DNA of 6,112 nucleotides from assembly GCA_002334985.1 (NCBI GenBank), contig DDBY01000059.1, forward strand, positions 3,133 to 9,244, given 5' to 3'. The translations under genes were made by a program, and so were the position numbers. The notes below the pieces were generated by a model, which saw only the letters and a list, made by a program, of their open reading frames with translations, made no database searches and had not been told where the DNA came from. Positions 1 to 5,799 of the stretch are shown piece by piece. Positions within the stretch are counted from its first letter, which is position 1, and each line of letters begins with the position of its first letter. The DNA comes from Micavibrio sp. UBA2020. Lineage in GTDB: Bacteria > Pseudomonadota > Alphaproteobacteria > Micavibrionales > UBA2020.

Positions 1-73
1 TAGGCTTTTTCGCTTTTTTCATGCATCGTTTACCTGAAGCCGCTAGACTGAAGGCGGGTTTCAGGGATACCGC

Positions 74-2167
74 ATGCGCCTGCGCGATAAAATATTCAGA
101 GTTTTCAGGGATTACACCGAGCCTGCCGGCGGCGGTACCTTGCGCGCGCCCGACGAAGACCATTATGCGGTAACCACGCCCGGGGGTGATGGACGTATCA
201 TGCTTGGCGGCGAGGTTGAAATTTTTCCGCTCAAGCCTTTGAACGCCTATGCCAGTTTCGAGACCCGTGCGTTCGAAGCGCGCGATATCAAAACCGGCAA
301 GCCGCTGCTGGCGCTGACGGCAGGACGCGGGCGCTGTCCGCGCATTTCCGCAGTGGGCAGTTATCAGAACGTCAAATCGGCGCATTTGCTGAAACTCGTT
401 TCCGCCGGCATCGTCGAGTGGCCGGGGGAAAACAAGCAGGTCTATACCTTCGTTTTCGATTTGCCGCCCGCGCGCAAACTGCTGCCTGAAGGTACGATGC
501 GCACCGTGCGCATCGGTGACGAGCGCATCATCGCCGCGCTCATACAGCCTGCCGTCGAGGTTCTGGCCGATTTGCAAGCCGCGGACTTGGTGCATGGCGC
601 ACTGACGGGCGATAATATTTTTATCGCCGGCGCCGAAGGCGGCGAGGTCGCGATTATCGGGGAATGCCTGTCAAGCGCACCGTTTTTCCGCCATGGCGCG
701 ATATACGAAACCATCGAACGCGCGATGGCGCAGCCGGGCGGGCGCGGATATGGCACAGCCAAGAACGACCTTTATACCCTCGGCGTTTGCGTGGCGATGG
801 TTTTGCGCGGCGGCAACCCGCTGGCAGGCAAGCCGGATGACGAAGTTATCCGCGAGAAAATCGATAAAGGCAGCTATGCCGCGCTGATGGGCGGGGAGCG
901 TTTGCCTGCCTATCTGACGGAATTTTTGCGTGGTGTTTTACATGACGACGAAGCGGCGCGCTGGAACCTTGAGGACGCGCAGCGCTGGCTGGAAGGCCGC
1001 CGCCTGAGCGCCAAACAACCGCACAATGTGATGAGAGCGCGGCGCCCTTTCGTTTTTCGCGACCGCAAATATTGGGAACTGCGCACGCTGGCAATGGACC
1101 TGGCCGCGCATCCATCCGATACGCTGGCTTTGATAGAAAAAGACGGTTTAGACCTCTGGCTCAAGCGCAACTTTGAAGACCGCGACCTTGAACTGCGCCT
1201 TGAAACCTTCTGGAAGAAAGAAGACGGCGCCTTGCGCGAGCGTGTGGTGGCGGAACTGGTGCAGGCGCTCGACCCTTATGCGCCGGTGCGCTACCGCGAT
1301 TTGTCCTTGTTCCCGCAAGGCTTCGGCACCGCACTGGCCGATGCGATGGCGCGCGGCGAAGACGTGCAGCATTATGCCGAACTGATTTCGCTGCAACTTT
1401 TCAACGGCTGGATAAACCAGCGGTATGAGGAAATTGCGGAATCCGCTGGCATGGTGACGCTGTTTGAAAAATGCCGCAACTTCCTTGCGCAGAAAATGCC
1501 GGGCTATGGCATTGAACGCCTTGTGTATCTGCTTAACAAGGAAATCGTGTGCCTGAGTCCGATGCTGCGCGATTTTTATGTGCTGGGGCCGGGGCATTTG
1601 CTGATGGCGCTTGAGCGCCTTGCGCAGCGCGGGCAAAAGCTGGAACCTGTGCTGGACAGACACATGATTGCCTTTATTTCGGTGCGCGAGCCTAAAATGA
1701 TAGACCCTTATCTGGGGCACGTCATTTCGCATGACCGCGGTTATCAGGTCATTGGCATTTTGCGCACGCTGGCGGCGATACAGCGGCGGTTCCGCATAGC
1801 GCCCGTGCCTGCGCTGACGCGGACGCTTTCGGCGCAAATGGGGCCGGCGGTGGAGCGGTTTTTCGACCGTGACCTGCGTCAGGCCATCGCGCAAAGACTT
1901 GCGGCGGCGGCGCAGGGCGGCAATCTTTCCGCGCTGCTGGAGTTGGTGGATGCGCCGCCCGTGGTGCAGGATGACCAGATAAGGTTCGCACATGCACGCC
2001 GCGAATTCGCGTTTTTAACGCGCGAGCGCGCGGCGCTGGAACAGCAGCTGACGCGCCGTGCCACCTTCGGCCTTGCATCGGGGCGGCAGGTCGCGCTTTT
2101 GATAGCGTCAGTATTGGGTGTGGCATCGGTGATGCTGACCATTTTCCATTATTATTTCTGGAGATGA
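74..2167 (+). CDS. Tail-anchored pseudokinase (protein-kinase-like fold, catalytic residues lost)
   Basis: A 697-residue protein whose first ~315 residues follow the C-lobe of eukaryotic-type Ser/Thr kinases. The catalytic loop reads H174-G-A176-L-T-G-D-N181, so the HRD aspartate is Ala while the Asn is kept. The DFG position reads G196-E-C. The later structural motifs survive: D232-L-Y-T-L-G-V (DxxSLGV-like) and the R296-W-N-L-E-D-A helix near the domain end. I see no glycine-rich loop and no convincing VAIK lysine. This points to a pseudokinase, probably a binding or scaffold domain; the inactivity is inferred. Residues ~320-670 are mainly helical, of unknown fold, and start with an R-A-R-R-P-F motif (321-326). 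Residues ~673-691 form one hydrophobic segment followed by HYYFWR, so the protein is probably tail-anchored with the kinase fold in the cytoplasm. The ATG at 74 has AGGG at 63-66. It is coupled to the next gene by a one-base gap. I recall similar kinase-like proteins in Rhodospirillales but could not check. Partner and role are unknown. Confidence 0.82.
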   Translation: MRLRDKIFRVFRDYTEPAGGGTLRAPDEDHYAVTTPGGDGRIMLGGEVEIFPLKPLNAYASFETRAFEARDIKTGKPLLALTAGRGRCPRISAVGSYQNVKSAHLLKLVSAGIVEWPGENKQVYTFVFDLPPARKLLPEGTMRTVRIGDERIIAALIQPAVEVLADLQAADLVHGALTGDNIFIAGAEGGEVAIIGECLSSAPFFRHGAIYETIERAMAQPGGRGYGTAKNDLYTLGVCVAMVLRGGNPLAGKPDDEVIREKIDKGSYAALMGGERLPAYLTEFLRGVLHDDEAARWNLEDAQRWLEGRRLSAKQPHNVMRARRPFVFRDRKYWELRTLAMDLAAHPSDTLALIEKDGLDLWLKRNFEDRDLELRLETFWKKEDGALRERVVAELVQALDPYAPVRYRDLSLFPQGFGTALADAMARGEDVQHYAELISLQLFNGWINQRYEEIAESAGMVTLFEKCRNFLAQKMPGYGIERLVYLLNKEIVCLSPMLRDFYVLGPGHLLMALERLAQRGQKLEPVLDRHMIAFISVREPKMIDPYLGHVISHDRGYQVIGILRTLAAIQRRFRIAPVPALTRTLSAQMGPAVERFFDRDLRQAIAQRLAAAAQGGNLSALLELVDAPPVVQDDQIRFAHARREFAFLTRERAALEQQLTRRATFGLASGRQVALLIASVLGVASVMLTIFHYYFWR

Positions 2168-2168
2168 C

Positions 2169-2654
2169 ATGGCGCCCGTAAAAAAATCACAGCCGAAGAA
2201 AATGCCGTTTTCCGTCAGGGTTTCGATTTTCTGCCTGATGGTGCTGGCGGTCATTTATTTTCCGACGACGGTTCTTTTTTGCGGCTGCATGCTGCCGGCA
2301 TTTGTCGCCGCGCTGGTTGATAACAAAGCGGATAAAACCGCAGGCATGACTGTGGGCGCGCTCAATCTGGCGGGCACGGTGCCTGCGTGGCTGGAGCTGT
2401 GGCAGATGGGCGGGCAGATAGAACATGCTGTCGCGCTGCTTTTGCAGCCGCGCACGCTGCTTTTGGCCTATGCTGCGGCGGCTTTTGGCTGGGTGATTTA
2501 TTTGCAGGTGCCGAACATGGTTTCGGGTGTTTTGGTCAAGCGCGGGCAGAAGCGGTTGCTGGAAATCGAAAAACGGCAGCAGGAACTGGCGCGCAAATGG
2601 GGGCCGCAAATTGCCGCGGACGTGCAGCAAGCCGCCCCCAGAAAAGAGACGTAA
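2169..2654 (+). CDS. Small membrane protein with basic C-terminal helix, partner of the pseudokinase
   Basis: A 161-residue membrane protein of no named family that I can assign. A Lys-rich N-terminus (KKSQPKK, residues 5-11) precedes a long hydrophobic stretch at ~18-50, broken by P32 and P43, which could be a hairpin of two short membrane segments. A charged DNKADK stretch follows (51-56), then a semi-hydrophobic region ~60-80 with LELW, and a clear membrane segment ~96-123. The C-terminal ~124-145 is a charged helix (KRLLEIEKRQQELARKW) with coiled-coil character, expected to be cytoplasmic. The gene starts one base after the pseudokinase stop and has GGAG at 2160-2163, inside the end of that gene, so translational coupling is likely. 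Four positions rich in Cys or Pro (C22, C38, C40, P43) lie in or near the first hydrophobic stretch. A structural or functional partnership with the pseudokinase is inferred from gene order only. Confidence 0.75.
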   Translation: MAPVKKSQPKKMPFSVRVSIFCLMVLAVIYFPTTVLFCGCMLPAFVAALVDNKADKTAGMTVGALNLAGTVPAWLELWQMGGQIEHAVALLLQPRTLLLAYAAAAFGWVIYLQVPNMVSGVLVKRGQKRLLEIEKRQQELARKWGPQIAADVQQAAPRKET

Positions 2655-2696
2655 GGGCGTCTATGGCATTGATGTTCAACGTGTTTATATCTGTTG

Positions 2697-2711
2697 TTAA
2701 CCGCTCTTTAA
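2697..2711. promoter_or_regulatory. CtrA-type binding box upstream of tadE
   Basis: The sequence is TTAA-CCGCTCT-TTAA, an exact match to the TTAA-N7-TTAA core of the alphaproteobacterial response regulator CtrA. Read on the minus strand it is TTAA-N7-TTAAC, matching the longer form too. It lies in the intergenic region between the small membrane protein gene and tadE, 106 bases before the tadE start. In Caulobacter, pilus genes are known CtrA targets. Binding here is inferred. Confidence 0.6.
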
Positions 2712-2723
2712 ACAGCGCGGCCG

Positions 2724-2729
2724 TAAAAT
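2724..2729 (+). promoter_or_regulatory. -10-like element of the tadE promoter
   Basis: TAAAAT differs from the sigma-70 consensus TATAAT at one position. With a 17-base spacer its -35 region would be 2701-2706, which has no good hexamer but lies inside the CtrA box, the arrangement seen when CtrA activates a promoter lacking a good -35. Transcription would begin near 2736, giving a leader of about 80 bases. The upstream ATG at 2728 overlaps this hexamer and so would not be on the transcript. Confidence 0.45.
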
Positions 2730-2804
2730 GGAAAAAGGGACAGTCAGGGAAGCCCGCACGTTTGCCTGCGCGGCAGACGGCATAACAAGGGGCGGGGCTG
2801 TTTC

Positions 2805-2809
2805 AGGGG
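2805..2809 (+). promoter_or_regulatory. Ribosome binding site that decides the tadE start
   Basis: AGGGG sits 8 bases before the ATG at 2818. The longer in-frame start at 2728 has no comparable site and would add 30 residues before a prepilin leader, which is normally short and basic. Confidence 0.7.
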
Positions 2810-2817
2810 CTTTGGGT

Positions 2818-3354
2818 ATGTTCAGACATTTCCATTCTTGGCGACGCAAGGAAGACGGCGCGGCGGCGGTTGAATTCGCGCTGATTGCCATGCCGTTTTT
2901 TCTGATGCTGGTGGGGACGGTCGAGGTTTCCATGTTCTTCGCCTCCGGCTCTGTGCTCGAAGGCGGGGCGGCGGCCGCGTCGCGGCTTTTGCGCACGGGG
3001 CAGGTGCAGCTGTCGGGCGACCCGGAAGATACTTTCCGCACCGCGCTTTGCGACCATGTGCGCACGATGATACCCTGCGACCGCATCCAGTACGAGGTCA
3101 TCCGCCTTGATGATAACACTTTCGCAGGGGCGGAAAATTACGAGCCGGAATTTGACGAAGACGGCAATCTGATACCGTCGCCCTTCACGACTGGCAACTC
3201 CAACGACGTTATCATGGTGCGCGCGGTTTACAGGTATGAGTTTCTGACTCCGTTCATCGGCAGCCTGATTACGCGCGACTTGGGGCGTAGCTGGTCGATG
3301 CACACGACGCTGTCGGTCGTCAAGGCCGAGCCTTATAACTTCGGGGAGGATTAA
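2818..3354 (+). CDS. tadE: TadE-like pseudopilin of the Tad pilus
   Basis: A 178-residue protein when started at 2818. The basic leader (H-S-W-R-R-K-E-D-G14) ends at a prepilin cleavage site, G14|A-A-A-V-E19-F20, with Glu at +5 as in Flp-type pilins. A hydrophobic helix follows (~21-42), so the mature protein is expected to be a minor pilin or pseudopilin cut by the CpaA/TadV peptidase. Cysteines C78 and C87, nine residues apart, are the only two in the protein and could form a disulfide outside the cytoplasm; such a Cys pair is usual in TadE proteins. The rest is a small beta-rich exported domain (VIMVRAVYRYEF near the C-terminus, then a SWSMHTTLSVV stretch). The stop is 3 bases before the next gene, whose ribosome binding site lies within the last codons. 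A longer form from 2728 exists on paper but would start inside the predicted -10 element. Confidence 0.88.
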   Translation: MFRHFHSWRRKEDGAAAVEFALIAMPFFLMLVGTVEVSMFFASGSVLEGGAAAASRLLRTGQVQLSGDPEDTFRTALCDHVRTMIPCDRIQYEVIRLDDNTFAGAENYEPEFDEDGNLIPSPFTTGNSNDVIMVRAVYRYEFLTPFIGSLITRDLGRSWSMHTTLSVVKAEPYNFGED

Positions 3355-3357
3355 GCC

Positions 3358-3903
3358 ATGGCTATCCGTCCCCTTTTTGCACGCAAAACGATAAAAGCCT
3401 ATATCCGCGGCGAGGGCGGGGTGGCCGCTATCGAAGCCGGTTTCCTGTTTCCGGTCATGATGGTTGCGCTGTGCGGCATGATAGACATCGGCGGCGCACT
3501 GATGGCCAACCTGAAGGTTACAAATTCAAGCCAGATTGTCGCCGACCTTTTGGCGCGCGACCGTGCGACCAACGATGCGCAAATCGAAGACGCTATCGTC
3601 GCAGGCCGGCTTGCGCTCAATCCGCTGGATACGACCACTTACGGCATAGACGTTGCGGGTATCCAGTATGTGGGGACATCGCTGGAGCCGACGGTGCGCT
3701 GGCGCGAAACGCTCAATATGGATGAAAACGATGCTATTCTTGACCGCAGCGAGGGGCTGGGCCTTCAGAACGAAGGCGTCGTCGCCGTGACGGTACGCTA
3801 TACGTTTCGCCCGTTTTTCAGCGGGTATATCACCGGTGATATTCAGATGGAAGAAGAGGCCTATGTGCGGGGGCGCAAGGGCTTGTTTGTGGAAAGGGAA
3901 TAA
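3358..3903 (+). CDS. Second TadE/TadF-like pseudopilin
   Basis: A 181-residue protein with a basic leader (ARKTIKAYIRGEGG21) and a prepilin-type cleavage site G21|V-A-A-I-E26, again with Glu at +5. The hydrophobic helix spans ~27-50 (AGFLFPVMMVALCGMIDIGG). After it comes the region V-T-N-S-S-Q-I-V-A-D-L-L-A-R-D, a helix commonly found just after the membrane segment in TadE/TadG-like proteins. The exported part ends with VAVTVRYTFRPFFSGYITGD, a strand pattern also seen at the end of TadE-like domains. It lies between tadE and tadG, where Aggregatibacter has tadF, so TadF-like is a fair positional name; I leave the symbol open. GGGGAGGA at 3343-3350 gives a strong ribosome binding site 7 bases before the ATG. 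The gaps to both neighbours are 3 bases, so the three genes form one operon. Confidence 0.82.
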   Translation: MAIRPLFARKTIKAYIRGEGGVAAIEAGFLFPVMMVALCGMIDIGGALMANLKVTNSSQIVADLLARDRATNDAQIEDAIVAGRLALNPLDTTTYGIDVAGIQYVGTSLEPTVRWRETLNMDENDAILDRSEGLGLQNEGVVAVTVRYTFRPFFSGYITGDIQMEEEAYVRGRKGLFVERE

Positions 3904-3906
3904 ACC

Positions 3907-5253
3907 ATGACAAGCAATATGACGTGGATAAAAAAAAGACTGCGCGCCCTTGGCCATTTCGCGCTGGACAATACCGCCGCGACGGCAATTATTTTCGCAA
4001 TGTCGATGCCGATGTTTATCGCGGCCGCGGGGGTCGCGGTTGACCTTGCGCAGGCCTATAACATCAAAACGCGTCTCGGCAACGCTGTTGATAAAGCGGC
4101 GCTGGCGGCGGGCAGCACCACGGGCTCGCTCAGCGATATCGAAGAGCAGGTGCACCGTTTCATCGACGCCAACTATCAGGACGACCGTCTTGGCGAGACA
4201 TACGATGTTGAGGTTAGCTTCGGTGACGGTACGGTGCGTGTGACGGCAAATGCGCGTGTGCCGACGACATTCATGCGTATTCTCGGCCACGATTATGTGG
4301 ATGTGCATCAGGAAACCATCGTCAAGCGCGAACTGGCGGGCGTCGAGGTCGCGCTGGTGCTTGACGTGACAGGCTCGATGGCGGGCAACAACATCAGCGC
4401 GCTGAAAACCGCGTCCACAAACTTTTTGAATATCATGTTCAGCCGTATTTCCGACCCGGAATACCTGAAGGTGGCCATCGTGCCCTTCAGCATGTCGGTG
4501 AGTGTCGGGCAGCCGGGTACAGAATTTGTGAACTGGCCGACGTCGGATGCGTATAAAACGCCGTCGTCGATTGTGTACAACAGCGGCACGACGGGCACTT
4601 CGACCGATTGGCGCGGGTGCATCCTTGAGCGTGCATCGCCCCTCGATACCCGCGACGATGAGACGCCGAACTGGGGCATGTACCGCTATCCGCGCATTTG
4701 CAGCCAGTACAACAGCAACGGCACCTGCCGCACATACAGCAACAACAACCCCAACAACGGCTGCACGGTCAGCCGCGTTGTGCCGCTGACGAATAACCAG
4801 AGCGCGCTGCAAACATCGATTAACGGCCTCACGGCCAGCGGGAATACTTATATTAACGTCGGGCTTGTCTGGGGCTGGCGCGTGCTGTCACCGACGGCGC
4901 CGTTTACCGAAGGCTCCGAATACGATGACCCGGATTGGAGCAAAACGATTGTTTTGATGACCGACGGGGATAACCAGCCTATCAGCACCTATTCTGCCTA
5001 TGGTGCGGGCGCCAGCCTGTCGGCGTCGCAGCTGAACACGAAAATGATGACGGTCTGCCAGAACGCCAAGGATGCGGGCGTAACGATTTATACGATTACG
5101 TTTCAATCCGGCATCAGCAATTCGACTCGCAACCTGTTCCGGCAGTGCGCGACGGATGAAAGCAAGTATTTCGATGCGCCAAGCAATCAGGACTTGATTA
5201 CCGCTTTCGAAAACATCGCGAACCAGCTCAGCCAGCTGCACATCGTTAAATAA
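3907..5253 (+). CDS. tadG: TadG, von Willebrand A-domain pilus assembly protein
   Basis: A 448-residue protein. A short basic N-terminus (IKKRLRAL) leads into a Tad-type membrane segment at ~25-45 (TAIIFAMSMPMFIAAAGVAVD), followed by the A-Y-N-I-K-T-R-L-G-N-A-V-D-K-A-A-L-A-A-G helix typical of TadG. The N-terminal site has no Gly and no Glu at +5, so it should remain uncut and act as an anchor. The von Willebrand A domain starts near 148. Its metal site reads D153-V-T-G-S157, with M-T-D353-G-D as the later acidic loop. The stretch INVGLVWGWRVLSP and the C-terminal end FRQCATDESKYFDAPS are TadG hallmarks. All six cysteines (238, 265, 274, 286, 384, 414) lie in the exported domain and could pair; 265-286 border an Asn-rich loop. 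GGAAAGGG at 3891-3898 serves as ribosome binding site. It is the last gene of its operon. Confidence 0.93.
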   Translation: MTSNMTWIKKRLRALGHFALDNTAATAIIFAMSMPMFIAAAGVAVDLAQAYNIKTRLGNAVDKAALAAGSTTGSLSDIEEQVHRFIDANYQDDRLGETYDVEVSFGDGTVRVTANARVPTTFMRILGHDYVDVHQETIVKRELAGVEVALVLDVTGSMAGNNISALKTASTNFLNIMFSRISDPEYLKVAIVPFSMSVSVGQPGTEFVNWPTSDAYKTPSSIVYNSGTTGTSTDWRGCILERASPLDTRDDETPNWGMYRYPRICSQYNSNGTCRTYSNNNPNNGCTVSRVVPLTNNQSALQTSINGLTASGNTYINVGLVWGWRVLSPTAPFTEGSEYDDPDWSKTIVLMTDGDNQPISTYSAYGAGASLSASQLNTKMMTVCQNAKDAGVTIYTITFQSGISNSTRNLFRQCATDESKYFDAPSNQDLITAFENIANQLSQLHIVK

Positions 5254-5442
5254 AAAGGGCTGCGCAAGTAATCACCGCGCTTTATCTTGACGATGAAAAG
5301 ATAATAAACGGAGTGTCTGCCGTAAATTGGCAGCAGGTGAATTTTATTTACTTTTCGTGCGCATCTGATTTACTTGAAGACGCGCGTATCGCCGCAAAAA
5401 ATCTTTGTGCTTCGTAAAAATTAACCATAGAACGACACCAGA

Positions 5443-5457
5443 TTTACCGAATCTTAA
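5443..5457. promoter_or_regulatory. CtrA-like box upstream of the main pilin gene, with internal GANTC site
   Basis: The sequence is TTTA-CCGAATC-TTAA, seven of eight matches to the CtrA core TTAA-N7-TTAA. GAATC at 5449-5453, inside the spacer, is a GANTC site, the target of the CcrM methyltransferase that works with CtrA in Caulobacter. The box is 70 bases before the pilin start. It shares ACCG across the same positions with the box at 2697-2711. Confidence 0.5.
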
Positions 5458-5469
5458 GGCATACGGGCA

Positions 5470-5475
5470 TAGGAT
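5470..5475 (+). promoter_or_regulatory. -10-like element of the pilin promoter
   Basis: TAGGAT matches four of six positions of TATAAT. It starts 27 bases after the start of the CtrA-like box, exactly the offset seen in the tadE promoter (2697 to 2724). Its -35 region would fall in the box. The leader would be about 45 bases. The hexamer alone is weak; the shared geometry is the main support. Confidence 0.35.
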
Positions 5476-5527
5476 AGAAGTATAGGGTTTGGGTTCACAA
5501 TCAAACAAACTTTCCATGGAGGGAAAT

Positions 5528-5728
5528 ATGCTGTTGAAGCTTTGGGCAAAAAAAGAGGCCTTTGTACGCTCTGAAGAGGGTGCGACGGCGATTGAATACG
5601 GTCTGATTGCTGCCGGTATTGCGGTTGCGATTTCTGCCGTTGTCTTCACCTTTGGTGACGAGCTGCGCGAGATGTTCTCTGACACCGCGACGGCCATCGC
5701 TGAACGTGATGATGGTTCGGGCGGTTAA
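5528..5728 (+). CDS. flp1: Flp-type major pilin (prepilin)
   Basis: A 66-residue prepilin when started at 5528. The leader MLLKLWAKKEAFVRSEEG18 is cut before A19-T-A-I-E23-Y24, the Flp signature with Gly at -1, Glu at +5 and Tyr at +6. The mature pilin is 48 residues: a hydrophobic helix (ATAIEYGLIAAGIAVAIS onward, ~19-41), then GDELREMFSDTATAIAER and a Gly/Asp-rich tail DDGSGG. It is the expected subunit of the Tad pilus, cut by CpaA and exported by the Tad motor. GGAGGG at 5518-5523 precedes the ATG at 5528. An in-frame ATG at 5516 overlaps that site, so 5528 is preferred. A strong terminator 24 bases after the stop implies a short, abundant single-gene transcript. In Caulobacter terms this is PilA. 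Confidence 0.93.
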   Translation: MLLKLWAKKEAFVRSEEGATAIEYGLIAAGIAVAISAVVFTFGDELREMFSDTATAIAERDDGSGG

Positions 5729-5752
5729 GAAGACCCGCGTTATGCGCAAAGA

Positions 5753-5786
5753 AAGCCCGCCGCACCGTCGGCGGGCTTCCTTTTTT
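5753..5786 (+). terminator. Intrinsic terminator after the main pilin gene
   Basis: A perfect 10-base-pair stem (5753-5762 with 5769-5778, seven consecutive G-C pairs plus more) closes a 6-base loop CACCGT and is followed by CC and six Ts at 5781-5786. It lies between the two pilin genes, so it should stop or strongly reduce transcription into the second pilin and cpaA. Confidence 0.92.
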
Positions 5787-5787
5787 C

Positions 5788-5794
5788 GGGGAGG
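5788..5794 (+). promoter_or_regulatory. Ribosome binding site that decides the TTG start of the second pilin
   Basis: GGGGAGG ends 5 bases before the TTG at 5800. No ATG or GTG exists in this frame between here and the pilin core, so this site and the TTG define the gene start. It sits just after the terminator T-run. Confidence 0.75.
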
Positions 5795-5799
5795 TTTTA

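Larger units (their letters stand above)
5254..5527. other. AT-rich intergenic region between tadG and the first pilin gene
   Basis: This 274-base stretch is clearly richer in A and T than the genes around it, and I see no credible gene on either strand. A small inverted repeat, CTGCC (5317-5321) and GGCAG (5329-5333) with a 7-base loop, has no T-run after it, so it is not an obvious terminator. A lone TTAAC at 5421-5425 resembles half of a CtrA site. The promoter-like elements of the pilin gene occupy the last ~90 bases. Confidence 0.6.

Noticed and set aside
1..26. Possible divergent gene on the minus strand starting at 26 or 22 (reading M-H-E-K-S-E-K or M-K-K-A-K-K-P)
   Set aside because: Only seven or eight codons are in the window, and the run may simply be T-rich intergenic sequence; there is an AGG a few bases upstream, but not enough to call.
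1148..1993. Minus-strand open frame of 281 codons inside the pseudokinase gene
   Set aside because: His/Arg-rich composition, no start signal that stands out, and entirely opposite a conserved coding region.
2663..2785. Small 40-codon ORF right after the small membrane protein gene (MALMFNVFISVVNRSL...), with AAGGG 5 bases upstream
   Set aside because: It runs through the CtrA box and the predicted -10 element, resembles no family I know, and ends in a Lys/Arg/Pro tail typical of chance translation. A real small protein is not excluded, but the regulatory reading explains the sequence better.
2728..2817. Longer tadE start at ATG 2728
   Set aside because: No good ribosome binding site, it overlaps the predicted -10 hexamer, and it would give a 44-residue leader that does not look like a prepilin leader.
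3526..4812. Long open frame on the minus strand (428 codons) opposite the second pseudopilin and tadG
   Set aside because: It lies antisense to two well-supported genes, has low-complexity His/Arg-rich composition, no recognisable domain, and is a usual by-product of GC-rich codon use.
5257..5285. Possible terminator after tadG (GGGCTGCGC and CCGCGCTTT)
   Set aside because: The arms do not pair over more than about four consecutive bases and there is no T-run.
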